A DNA stretch of 64,000 bases from Lactococcus fujiensis JCM 16395. Lineage in GTDB: Bacteria; Bacillota; Bacilli; Lactobacillales; Streptococcaceae. The stretch is taken from assembly GCF_002441655.1 (NCBI RefSeq), contig NZ_JXJU01000005.1:70115-134114 (forward strand), in the 5' to 3' direction. The notes under the pieces were generated by a model. The model was not told where the DNA came from and made no database searches. It worked only from the letters and a program-made list of their open reading frames with translations. Within the stretch, counting starts at the first letter, position 1; each line of letters starts with the position of its first letter. Positions 53,354 through 61,637 of this stretch are shown here, piece after piece. Made by a program: the position numbers and the translations under genes.

Positions 53354-53443
53354 TTTACACTATTAATCTTTTTCTTAACTTAATTATATAGAAAGATAAT
53401 CCAACAAACGATAGTTATTTATTGAGGATTAAATGATAATTTA

Positions 53444-54313
53444 TCATAATTCATGTGATACCGACAATATTTCTGATTTACTTTTACTATATCGAATAAA
53501 GGTAATCGCCATAAGGACAATAAAAATCATTAGCCAGATAACTGACATTCCTCGATTACCTAAACTCCCACTTTTCCAGTCGTACCCAAAATAGTCAGCA
53601 AAACTTGCCCCAACTGGTCGTGTCAAAATATAGGCTAACCAAAAAGTTAGAATTTCAGAAAATGAATTTTCTGCTGGTTTTACAATGATTCTATACGCAA
53701 TAATCAAGACAAAAATTGCACCTAAAAGTAGCCCAGTATTTAGCAAACCTAAGCCAAAACCATAAGGGTCAAGAGTCTTTCCATAAGCAAACCAATCCCC
53801 TACCGCCGTGCCCAATGCAAAACTAAACATGACCGTTATCCAATAAAAAAGCTCTGATTTGATATTTTTTATATTATGAATGGACAGAGAACCTGTTGTG
53901 TGGTGCCAGAGATAGAAGGATAAGAGCATCAAAGCCCCAAAAATAATTGAAGTAATCATATGTGACAAGCCAAAAACAGCAGTCAATCCGTCTGCTAAAA
54001 CAGTCCCAAAAATAGCCAAGAGTGCAACGCTCATCCAATAAAAGAAAGGGCGATACTTTTCAGAACGCAATTGTAAATACAAAAATACAGCAAAAAGGCT
54101 AAATGACCAAACGACTGTAAATGCTGCTCCAATCACGATATTTTGTAAACCAAAGAGTTTTGTTGACCAATCCGAAATAGATTCGCCCTGTCCTGTAGAG
54201 ACCAGTTTTGTCAGCCAAAAGAGCAACCCAATCGTTGGTACTTTACTCCATTTAAAATTTTTTTCAAACATAAGATAACCTAATTTTTCTTTTTTGATAT
54301 GAATATGCTCCAT
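53444..54313 (-). CDS. COG4705-type membrane protein
   Basis: 289 residues, roughly eight TM segments with internal repeats: VPTIGLLFWLTKLVSTGQGES, GTVLADGLTAVFGLSH, GTAVGDWFAYGKTLDPYGFGL and RPVGASFADYFGYDW each carry a small-residue/acidic motif, the pattern of COG4705. Function is not established. It lies just downstream of a P-type ATPase on the same strand (90 nt), so a joint role in metal handling is possible. Confidence 0.8.
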   Translation of the reverse strand: MEHIHIKKEKLGYLMFEKNFKWSKVPTIGLLFWLTKLVSTGQGESISDWSTKLFGLQNIVIGAAFTVVWSFSLFAVFLYLQLRSEKYRPFFYWMSVALLAIFGTVLADGLTAVFGLSHMITSIIFGALMLLSFYLWHHTTGSLSIHNIKNIKSELFYWITVMFSFALGTAVGDWFAYGKTLDPYGFGLGLLNTGLLLGAIFVLIIAYRIIVKPAENSFSEILTFWLAYILTRPVGASFADYFGYDWKSGSLGNRGMSVIWLMIFIVLMAITFIRYSKSKSEILSVSHEL

Positions 54314-54403
54314 TTTATTCCTTTTATCAAAAAGTTAAACCAGTATTTCTTTAAAAATTGATGAAAAATTATCATAAAAAGCTCAAAATGAGCTTTATTT
54401 AAT

Positions 54404-56185
54404 TTAATCTCGTAATGCTCTAAGCGCATATAATATTGATACCACATCAATAACTTCTTGGAACAAGGCCCCAATAATTGCTGGAATAATCCCCGTTGCC
54501 GCTATAAGCATCAAAATAATACAAATGATAATCCCCATCAAAACAGCTTGTTTTGCAATCCGCATTGTGTCACGACTTATCGTGACTGCTTTTGTTACAC
54601 TCGACAAATCATTTTTTAGTAGCACAATATCCGCAGCTTCGCTCGCAACTGTTGAATTTCCACTACCGACTGAAATACCTACATCTGCTAATGTTAATGC
54701 AGGTGCATCATTTACACCATCTCCGACCATAATGACAGGATGTTCTGTAGCAGTTTTAATATATTCCAGTTTTTCACCTGGCAATAAGCTGGCATATACA
54801 TTGGGAATGTCAACTTCTGCTGCCACTTTTTGAGCCACACGATCATTATCGCCTGTAAGCATCGTTAAGTTATTTAAGCCAAGTGATTTCAGCTGATCCA
54901 TAACCGATTTAGCTTCAGGACGAATTTTATCAGAAAAGGTTACTGCTCCTATATATTTACCATCACGACTGACATAAAAGGCAGTCTCATAATCCAAATC
55001 AACTGGTGCACCAACAAAATTTTTCCGACCTATTTTGATTTCATGTCCTCCAATTTGCCCGGTGACTCCCATTCCCGCAACTTCTATCAACCCTGACATA
55101 CCTAAAGTAGGAATATTACGTTCTTGGGCATATTTGCTGATTGCTTTGGCCAAAACGTGTCCGCTTGATTTCTCTAACGTATAAGCAATTTCGAGTAACT
55201 CCACTTCTGTCAGCTCTGATACAGGTTCAATTGAAGCAACTTGGATTTTGCCATCAGTAATGGTTCCTGTTTTATCAAAGAATATTGACTTGGCCGTTGC
55301 AAGTTTTTCAATCACAGTCCCATTTTTGATAAGAAAGCCATTTTTTGAAGAACGACTCATGCCAGAAACAAAGGCAATAGGAGCAGCTAAAATCAAAGGA
55401 CAAGGACTTGCTACAACAAGAACTTCCGCAATTCGAACCGGATCCCCAGAAATAGCATAAGCAATTCCAGCAATAATATAAGCAATAATTGTGAATGGAA
55501 CAGCATATCGATCAGCTAAACGTACAAAATTCGCTGGTGTTTTCTCAGCCTCACGTACCAAATTAATGATTTTCTGAAATTGAGACTCGCTAGCTAAAAC
55601 TGTTGTTTCAATTTCAATGCTAGAACTCCCATTAATTGCACCAGACATAACCTCATTGCCCTTAATTAGTTCATTAGGTTTTGTTTCACCAGTGACCGAA
55701 GATTCGTCCAGAATAGCTGCATCCGATTTTAATATCCCATCAATTGGAATAACTTCCATTGGTTTGATGAGCAAAACAGATCCGATTTTAACTTCATCTA
55801 AAGCATGATCCACTAACGTTTCACCAGTTTTGACGTGCGCAATTTCTGGAGATTTTTGCAGTAAAGCAGATAATTCACGGTGTGCTCGACCTGCTGCATA
55901 ATCTTCAAGTGTTTCACCACCAACCAACATTAAAACAATGATTAAAGACGCCCAGTATTCACCAACTAATAGTGTTGTAATAATTGCTGTAATGGCCAAT
56001 AAATCGACACCATATGAGCCACTTCTCAATGTTTTTATCATTTCGATAAACATTGTGATTGCTAGAAATCCCCCTGCAACTGTCACAATGAGTTGTGCAA
56101 TAAATTCTTGCCCTAAGCCAAAATAAGCAATCAAAGCACTCGATGCTATTAAGAACACCAGAATTAATTTTTGCCAGTTTTTCAT
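54404..56185 (-). CDS. Heavy-metal P1B-type ATPase without N-terminal metal-binding domain
   Basis: 593 residues. SVTGE (163-167, actuator), VVASPCPLILAAP (SPC at 260-262 in the metal-site TM), DKTGTITDG with phosphorylated Asp304, and MVGDGVNDAPAL (hinge). The last TM region is GALFQEVIDVVSILYALRA. There is no HMA or His-rich N-terminus. SPC replaces the CPC/CPH of Cu and Zn/Cd pumps and the HEGGT motif of Co pumps is absent, so the metal cannot be assigned. Exports a divalent metal most likely. Confidence 0.88.
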   Translation of the reverse strand: MKNWQKLILVFLIASSALIAYFGLGQEFIAQLIVTVAGGFLAITMFIEMIKTLRSGSYGVDLLAITAIITTLLVGEYWASLIIVLMLVGGETLEDYAAGRAHRELSALLQKSPEIAHVKTGETLVDHALDEVKIGSVLLIKPMEVIPIDGILKSDAAILDESSVTGETKPNELIKGNEVMSGAINGSSSIEIETTVLASESQFQKIINLVREAEKTPANFVRLADRYAVPFTIIAYIIAGIAYAISGDPVRIAEVLVVASPCPLILAAPIAFVSGMSRSSKNGFLIKNGTVIEKLATAKSIFFDKTGTITDGKIQVASIEPVSELTEVELLEIAYTLEKSSGHVLAKAISKYAQERNIPTLGMSGLIEVAGMGVTGQIGGHEIKIGRKNFVGAPVDLDYETAFYVSRDGKYIGAVTFSDKIRPEAKSVMDQLKSLGLNNLTMLTGDNDRVAQKVAAEVDIPNVYASLLPGEKLEYIKTATEHPVIMVGDGVNDAPALTLADVGISVGSGNSTVASEAADIVLLKNDLSSVTKAVTISRDTMRIAKQAVLMGIIICIILMLIAATGIIPAIIGALFQEVIDVVSILYALRALRD

Positions 56186-56510
56186 ATTAAACTCAACACT
56201 CCCTTCTAAAAATGAAATTTTCTCATTTCTATAATTGACCTGATTCTATGCCCTGTTTAGTTCAACTAATAACTTCATTGATACTGAATTATCAAACTTA
56301 AAAACTAGTAAAACCGCACTTTGATTCTTGCGAACTGAGCAAATTAAAGTTGGTGTGATTCAATCTTTTTCTAACTTAATTTTATCAAATTAAAATACAC
56401 AATTCTCATGATATGACCGTCAAACAATTTTTACATCCCTAGATTTACTTGATATATCTAGCTTTCTTATGCTTTCCCAGAATTTGTCAAGTATTTTTAC
56501 TTTACATTTC

Positions 56511-56539
56511 TTGCAATTTAAAAAACGTTATGTTATGAT
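56511..56539 (+). promoter_or_regulatory. rpmF-rpmG promoter
   Basis: TTGCAA (56511-56516), a 17-bp spacer and TATGAT (56534-56539). The rest of the 56186-56510 gap, between divergent genes, is AT-rich and should hold the ATPase promoter; no clean one was found. Confidence 0.7.
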
Positions 56540-56597
56540 AATTAAGTATGTTTTTGACATCGTCAAAACGCAAAAAATCAACGGAGGACACAAACTC

Positions 56598-56771
56598 ATG
56601 GCAGTACCTGCACGTCACACTTCATCAGCAAAGAAAAATCGTCGTCGTACACACTACAAATTGACAGCTCCAACTGTTAAATTTGACGAAGCAACAGGCG
56701 ACTACAGTCGCTCACACCGCGTTTCATTGAAAGGCTACTACAAAGGCCGTCAAGTCCGCGACGCTAAGTAA
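56598..56771 (+). CDS. rpmF: 50S ribosomal protein L32
   Basis: 57 residues starting [20 protein letters not shown], with the [13 protein letters not shown] end. ATG 56598 has a perfect GGAGG. No zinc Cys residues, as in the Cys-free L32 form. The upstream open frame to 56469 is not part of the protein. rpmG follows 28 nt later. Confidence 0.96.
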   Translation: MAVPARHTSSAKKNRRRTHYKLTAPTVKFDEATGDYSRSHRVSLKGYYKGRQVRDAK

Positions 56772-56799
56772 AATTTAATAGGAAAGGAAGTAACTCAAT

Positions 56800-56961
56800 A
56801 TGGCAGCTGGAGTACGCACACACGTAATTCTTGAACACAAAGAATCAGGCGAACGTCTTTACCTTACTCAAAAGAACAAACGTAACACACCTGACAAACT
56901 TGAACTTAAAAAATACTCTCCAAAACTTCGCAAACACGTTGTTTTTAAAGAAGTTAAATAA
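56800..56961 (+). CDS. rpmG: 50S ribosomal protein L33 (Cys-free form)
   Basis: 53 residues: [53 protein letters not shown]. It has no cysteines, so it is the C-minus paralogue that does not bind zinc; a Cys-containing L33 may be encoded elsewhere. GGAAAGGAAG lies upstream. Too short for many gene finders, but the family match is clear. Confidence 0.95.
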   Translation: MAAGVRTHVILEHKESGERLYLTQKNKRNTPDKLELKKYSPKLRKHVVFKEVK

Positions 56962-56983
56962 GATCAATACATTTTAAAAACAG

Positions 56984-57022
56984 AAAAGCACGAGTATCAC
57001 AAGGATATTTCGTGTTTTTTTA
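56984..57022 (+). terminator. Terminator of rpmF-rpmG
   Basis: AAGCACGA at ~56986-56993 pairs with TCGTGTTT-type sequence ending in TTTTTTTAT near 57020, with a ~15-nt loop. Confidence 0.65.
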
Positions 57023-57171
57023 TAAAAAAATTTCTTAAATATAAAATATTAAAAAATATTAACAAATTCATTTTTATTTGACATATATAACCTTTATTAT
57101 GATAAAATAAAGTGGAGTAATTGTTAGTTAAACTCAGACTATACAAAGGAACCTTTATAAGGATATATCAT

Positions 57172-58014
57172 ATGAAATTTAAAATTATTGCGGACTCCTC
57201 AGCCGATTTAAACAAACTTGAAGGTGTTCCATTCACCTCAGCCCCATTAAAAATTAATACCGCTGAGAAAGAATATGTGGATGATGCCAACCTTAATGTT
57301 GAAAAAATGGTTGATGAATTGCAAAACTACAAGGGAAAATCTCGTACTGCATGTCCTTCTCCTGCAGAGTGGGAAAATGCATTTGAAGATGCCGAAAATA
57401 TTTTTTGTGTCCCAATAACAAGTGGTTTATCTGGAAGCTACAATGCTGCTCGTGTTGCTAAAGATTCTTATGAAGAAGAATTTCCTGGTCGTAGAGTTTC
57501 TATTATTGACACACTTTCTGCAGGACCTGAATTGCAACTTATTATTGAAAAAATCAAAGAGCAAATTACACTCGGAAAAACATTCGAAGAAATCAATAAA
57601 GTTGTGAACGAATATAAAGAAAAAACTGGACTTTTATTCATGTTGGCTTCCATGAAAAACTTAGCAAATAATGGTCGTGTTAATCCACTTGTTGCAAAAG
57701 CAGTGGGACTTTTAGGTATTCGTATTGTTGGTAAAGCGAGCGAAAAGGGAGATCTAGATCCACTAGACAAGTGCCGTGGAGAGAAAAGGGCACTTTCATG
57801 TATTTTCGATAATATGAATAAATTGGGTTTTAAAGGTGGCAAAGTTAAGATTGGGCACGTCGGAAATGAAACTGCTGCTCATTCTCTAAAACAAATCATT
57901 TTATCAAAATTTGAGAATACTGATATTGAAATTTATCCAACACGTGGACTCTGCAGCTTTTATGCTGAAAAAGGTGGCCTCCTCGTTGGTTTTGAAAAAG
58001 CAGATGCAATTTAA
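57172..58014 (+). CDS. DegV family fatty-acid-binding protein
   Basis: ATG 57172 (AAGGA 6 nt upstream; 280 residues). FKIIADSSADL, SRTACPSPAEWENAF (the T-x-P-S fatty acid site), VPITSGLSGSYNAARVA and KIGHVGNETAAHS are DegV landmarks. In streptococci related FakB proteins present fatty acids to the kinase FakA; which lipid this one binds is not visible. Standalone gene with a terminator. Confidence 0.9.
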   Translation: MKFKIIADSSADLNKLEGVPFTSAPLKINTAEKEYVDDANLNVEKMVDELQNYKGKSRTACPSPAEWENAFEDAENIFCVPITSGLSGSYNAARVAKDSYEEEFPGRRVSIIDTLSAGPELQLIIEKIKEQITLGKTFEEINKVVNEYKEKTGLLFMLASMKNLANNGRVNPLVAKAVGLLGIRIVGKASEKGDLDPLDKCRGEKRALSCIFDNMNKLGFKGGKVKIGHVGNETAAHSLKQIILSKFENTDIEIYPTRGLCSFYAEKGGLLVGFEKADAI

Positions 58015-58015
58015 C

Positions 58016-58046
58016 AAAAAAAAACGATCAATCGATCGTTTTTTTT
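58016..58046. terminator. Bidirectional terminator between degV and the reductase gene
   Basis: A-run, ACGATC-AATC-GATCGT, T-run: functional on both strands; the minus-strand gene stop lies within it. Confidence 0.8.
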
Positions 58047-58543
58047 ATCGCGTATGTTACAAGTAACGTCCCATTTTTATTGAGTTTTTTCAAATCAATA
58101 AGCTTCAAATCTAACTCAAACTCTGAACTAGCCAAGTGCTTTCCATTTCCAAATAACTTCGGTTCAATCGTGATAATTATTTCATCTACGAGTTTAGCAT
58201 TTAAAAAGAGGGAGTTGATTTCTGGTCCGCCTAAAAGCAGAACTTCTTCAAACTGTAAATTCTGCAATTCTTCTAGTAGCGCTGTCGGATCTTTTTGGGT
58301 AAAAAAGAGACCTCCAGCTTTATCTTCATCAGTTGATTTTTGACTTCTAGAATATACATAGTAAGGGACTTCTGCTATGCGCTTCGTAAAAGATTTTCTT
58401 CCAGTAATTACAGCATCGCATTTTCTTACAATTTCGATGAGATGGTGCTGATCCTCAATTGAAGTCCAAGTTTTAACACTCTCTTGGGACTGACGTGAAA
58501 CAATCCCATCAACACTGGAAACCATAACCATCGTAACTTTCAA
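58028..58543 (-). CDS. RibD C-terminal / dihydrofolate reductase-like protein
   Basis: TTG 58543 has AAGGAG 6 nt upstream and gives 171 residues starting KVTMVMVSSVDGIVSRQ after the start Met. RKCDAVITGRKSFTKR and EEVLLLGGPEINSLFL are the NADPH-binding blocks of the RibD_C fold. The gene starts 10 nt after folE. RibD_C proteins reduce pyrimidine or pterin intermediates; with folE beside it, a role in pterin chemistry is possible. Confidence 0.8.
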   Translation of the reverse strand: MKVTMVMVSSVDGIVSRQSQESVKTWTSIEDQHHLIEIVRKCDAVITGRKSFTKRIAEVPYYVYSRSQKSTDEDKAGGLFFTQKDPTALLEELQNLQFEEVLLLGGPEINSLFLNAKLVDEIIITIEPKLFGNGKHLASSEFELDLKLIDLKKLNKNGTLLVTYAIKKTID

Positions 58544-58553
58544 ATGTTTCTCC

Positions 58554-59129
58554 TTATTTGAGATATTCAAGTAAATTCTTTTCCCCACGAACAGCGAATG
58601 TTTTTGTAGATGAGCCATGAGCCATTGCCCCACGAGCCGTCATACAAGAATGTGTCGCTTCAATAACCACCGCACATGCTTCGGGGTTAAGAACTTCGTA
58701 AATGGCATCCGCAGCTTGTGCCGTTAAGCGTTCTTGGACTTGTAAACGACGAGCATAGCCATTTATCATTCGAGGAAATTTTGATAAACCTGTAATTTTC
58801 TCATTTGGGATATAAGCAACATGTGCAACACCATGAAAACGGGCCAAATGGTGCTCACAGGCAGATTCAAATGGAATGTCACGTACAACGACTACATCGT
58901 GTGATTCGGCTTCAAATTGTGTTTCTAAGTACGTTTTAGGGTCTACTTTATAACCCTGAGAGTATTCGGCAAAGGCCTTTAAAAAACGATATGGGGTATC
59001 TTGAAGTCCTTCGCGGTTTACATCTTCTCCAATCAAATCAATTAGGGCTTCAATTCCTGTAATTGCTTGATTAATTTTTTCTTCATCTGAAAATAATTCT
59101 TTTAGGTGGTTGTACTTTTCTTCTTGCAT
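58554..59129 (-). CDS. folE: GTP cyclohydrolase I
   Basis: 191 residues. IPFESACEHHLARFHGVAHVAY carries the zinc Cys and His (split after HHL), GLSKFPRMINGYARRLQVQE the active-site block, CMTARGAMAHGSSTKT the C-terminal GTP site with the second zinc Cys. It makes dihydroneopterin triphosphate, the first folate step. Here it stands apart from other fol genes, with only the RibD_C-like gene downstream. Confidence 0.96.
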   Translation of the reverse strand: MQEEKYNHLKELFSDEEKINQAITGIEALIDLIGEDVNREGLQDTPYRFLKAFAEYSQGYKVDPKTYLETQFEAESHDVVVVRDIPFESACEHHLARFHGVAHVAYIPNEKITGLSKFPRMINGYARRLQVQERLTAQAADAIYEVLNPEACAVVIEATHSCMTARGAMAHGSSTKTFAVRGEKNLLEYLK

Positions 59130-59211
59130 AATCGTCTTTCTTTCATTTCCGTATTCTCACATTTTATCATAGTTCAATTTTTATTGAGTAATAAATTGTC
59201 CGTTTTTTTTA

Positions 59212-59240
59212 TAAAATAAAAAAACACCGCTAGCGGTGTT
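59212..59240 (-). terminator. Terminator of the 66-residue gene
   Basis: AACACCGC-TA-GCGGTGTT-type perfect palindrome at 59223-59240; the minus strand continues into TTTTTTTATTTT. Confidence 0.85.
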
Positions 59241-59248
59241 CGTTGAAT

Positions 59249-59449
59249 TTATTTTTTATTGAGTTCAAAGAATAAGTCAGCAACGTTGCCAGAAAACTCA
59301 TAAGGCTCACCGTCGATTTCAACAGACAAGACTTTCGCTGAGTCGTCAATCGCTGGAACTTCTCTATCTTGTAACATAATGAATTCAGCTACACTGACAA
59401 AGCTTTGACCTCCTTTACGTCCATCTAAAAATTGATAAGCAATGTTCAT
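59249..59449 (-). CDS. Small hypothetical protein, 66 aa
   Basis: MNIAYQFLDGRKGGQSFVSV, an acidic centre (KVLSVEIDGEPYEFSGNVADL) and FFELNKK. No motif recognised. It has a proper start, its own terminator and low-GC coding composition, so it is a real gene; function unknown. It is divergent from the MerR gene with a 134-nt gap. Confidence 0.65.
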   Translation of the reverse strand: MNIAYQFLDGRKGGQSFVSVAEFIMLQDREVPAIDDSAKVLSVEIDGEPYEFSGNVADLFFELNKK

Positions 59450-59523
59450 AATTAATTCTCACTTTCTATTTGGTAATGGTATTATAAGCTAAAATAAATT
59501 TTTTTGCAAGAGAAACTTTCTAA

Positions 59524-59554
59524 TTGACATTGACCCAAGGTCAAGGAATATAAT
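59524..59554 (+). promoter_or_regulatory. MerR-type promoter with 19-bp spacer
   Basis: TTGACA (59524-59529), 19 bp, TATAAT (59549-59554). The spacer contains TTGACC-CAA-GGTCAA, a perfect dyad. This is the textbook architecture for a MerR-activated promoter; here it drives the regulator's own gene. Confidence 0.85.
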
Positions 59555-59583
59555 AGAATTATCCCTTAGAAAAAGGAGAAATC

Positions 59584-60324
59584 ATGCAAATCAAAGAATT
59601 AACAAAATTAACTGAATTAACGTCTAAGACCCTTCGACACTGGGAAAAAACGGGACTGCTTTCACCTCAACGCGATGAAAATGACTACCGAATTTATTCC
59701 AATGATGAAGTATCTAAGATTTTTTACATTAAAAGTTTAAGAAAACTAAATGTTCCAATTTCAGAAATTAGACTATTATTTTCAGAATCTCAAAATGAGA
59801 GACAAATTTTAGAGAAACATTTACAACGACTCGTTCAAGAAGGTGAACAAATTAGTCAATTAATTAATAAACTTAATAAAAAATTAGAAAACGAGGATTA
59901 TCTAATGGAAAAAGAAGACTTCGAACTGTTAAAACAGCAACGAATCAATGAAAACGAAAAAAAATACGGGTTTGAAATCCGTCAAAAATACGGGAATCAA
60001 ACAATTGATGACAGTAATGAAAAATATCTTGATCAGACGAAAGAATCACAAGATTGGGCTTCTCAGAGACATGATGAAATCGTTCATCTGCTTGAAGATG
60101 CTTATCAATCGAATAACCATAATCTTGCCTTTAAAGCTATTCAACTTCATAAAGAATGGCTAGAGCACTTCTGGACAAGTCCTGTCACTAAGGCTGCGCA
60201 CTTAAGTTTGATAAAAATGTACTGTGATGATGAACGATTTCGGCAAAATTATATAAAAAGATTCAATGGACTTCCTGAATATTTTTATGAAATGGCGGAT
60301 ATATTCTATAAAAATGTCCGTTAA
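59584..60324 (+). CDS. MerR family regulator with TipAS-like ligand domain
   Basis: 246 residues. The N-terminal MerR HTH is IKELTKLTELTSKTLRHWEK and DYRIYSNDEVSKI, followed by a coiled-coil dimer helix. The C-terminal AFKAIQLHKEWLEHFWTSPV with YIKRFNGLPEYFYEMADIFY matches the TipAS antibiotic-recognition domain. TipA-like proteins bind thiopeptides or other drugs and autoactivate. No drug-resistance gene is directly adjacent; the SDR gene is ~210 nt downstream. AAGGAG before the ATG. Confidence 0.9.
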   Translation: MQIKELTKLTELTSKTLRHWEKTGLLSPQRDENDYRIYSNDEVSKIFYIKSLRKLNVPISEIRLLFSESQNERQILEKHLQRLVQEGEQISQLINKLNKKLENEDYLMEKEDFELLKQQRINENEKKYGFEIRQKYGNQTIDDSNEKYLDQTKESQDWASQRHDEIVHLLEDAYQSNNHNLAFKAIQLHKEWLEHFWTSPVTKAAHLSLIKMYCDDERFRQNYIKRFNGLPEYFYEMADIFYKNVR

Positions 60325-60536
60325 TTGTCTCAAATTCTTTTTGTTTTCATTTAAGTTTCATTTCAGTAGATTAATATATAATTTCTACATACTCCTAAAT
60401 AAACTTTTTCATAAATTACTCCTTAAAGATTTGATTCTCCATCAAATCTTTTTTTGTTAAAATAAATAAAAAAGGTGTAAAATCATAGTGAAATAACTTT
60501 CATGTTCTCCAAAAAAAATAAAAAGGAAGACTTCTT

Positions 60537-61379
60537 ATGACAGAAAAAACAGTTCTTATTACAGGTGCGTCAAATGGGATGGGGTTAGAGGCCGCTAAAC
60601 TATTCGCATCAAAAGGTTGGCACGTTATCGCTGGAGCTCGACGTGTCGAAAAAATACCCGTTGACCCACAAATTATGGCACTCAAATTAGATGTTACAGA
60701 CCACGATTCCAATGTTAATTTTGTCGAATCAGCCTTAGCCAAAACTGGACGAATTGATGTCCTGGTCAACAATGCAGGTTATGGTGAATATGGCCCCGCC
60801 GAAGAAATTCCGATGTCACTGATACGCAAGCAATTTGAAACCAATTTTTTTGGGGCTGTTGAATTGACACAACTTGTGCTGCCTACAATGCGTGCTCAGA
60901 AATTTGGGAGAATCGTTAACATTTCTAGTATTGGTGGTGATGTATATATGCCTTTAGGAGCTTATTACCACGCGACAAAAGCTGCTTTGCAACAATGGAG
61001 CGATGTTTTAAATCTAGAAGTTGAACCTTTTGGGATTCGGAGCATTTGTATTCAACCTGGCGGCACACAATCAAGTTGGGGAAATATTGCTTTTGAAAAT
61101 GCCAAAAAGAACCTTGCTGCTCAATCTCCTTACCTCCCTCTCGTTGAAGCCGTCTCTGCAGGAATGGAAAGTTTCATGAAAAATGCACCCACTTCTGCTG
61201 ATTTAGCAAAAATATTCTATAAAGCAGCGACAGATGTTAAGCCCCAGCTTCGCTATTTCAATGCCTTCTCGGACAAAGTTATGGTTAAAGTAGCTCGTCA
61301 CCACCAAAAACTTTTTTATCATGTCATGCGTCGAATGATTAAACATTTCGAGCAAACAACCAAAAATCTCGATCAATGA
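60537..61379 (+). CDS. Short-chain dehydrogenase/reductase (SDR)
   Basis: 280 residues. VLITGASNGMGLEAAKLFA (TGxxxGxG, NAD(P) binding), VLVNNAGYGEYGPAE, catalytic Ser in VNISSIGGDVYM and Tyr/Lys in AYYHATKAALQQ are all present. A basic Arg after the first strand (AGARRVEK) suggests NADP preference. Substrate unknown. Its terminator overlaps the stop codon. Confidence 0.9.
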   Translation: MTEKTVLITGASNGMGLEAAKLFASKGWHVIAGARRVEKIPVDPQIMALKLDVTDHDSNVNFVESALAKTGRIDVLVNNAGYGEYGPAEEIPMSLIRKQFETNFFGAVELTQLVLPTMRAQKFGRIVNISSIGGDVYMPLGAYYHATKAALQQWSDVLNLEVEPFGIRSICIQPGGTQSSWGNIAFENAKKNLAAQSPYLPLVEAVSAGMESFMKNAPTSADLAKIFYKAATDVKPQLRYFNAFSDKVMVKVARHHQKLFYHVMRRMIKHFEQTTKNLDQ

Positions 61380-61393
61380 TCGAGATTTTTTTG
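61362..61393 (+). terminator. Terminator of the SDR gene
   Basis: AAAAATCTCGATC, loop AAT, GATCGAGATTTTT: 13-bp perfect stem with a T-run; the SDR stop codon is inside. Confidence 0.85.
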
Positions 61394-61536
61394 TTTATTA
61401 GGAGTAAACGTTATGAAAAATTATTATTGGAATGATTGTATTATAAAGAAAATCTCTTAAAACTGACTAAATTGAGACACAAATGAAACTAAAAGAAAAG
61501 ATACTATCTCATCCATCTAATGTGGAGAAAATAGGC

Positions 61537-61565
61537 TTTATTAAAGATTGAGATTATGGTAGAAT
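61537..61565 (+). promoter_or_regulatory. Promoter of the second ABC-F gene
   Basis: TTTATT (61537-61542), 17 bp, TAGAAT (61560-61565) with TGG just before it (extended -10). It overlaps a small decayed frame (61483-61637) that contains two TGA codons. Confidence 0.5.
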
Positions 61566-61637
61566 TATAGTAACTATACTTAATAATGAATTGGTTATCT
61601 TTTTTGACTGATTCGTATTTTACTTAAAGGACGATAA

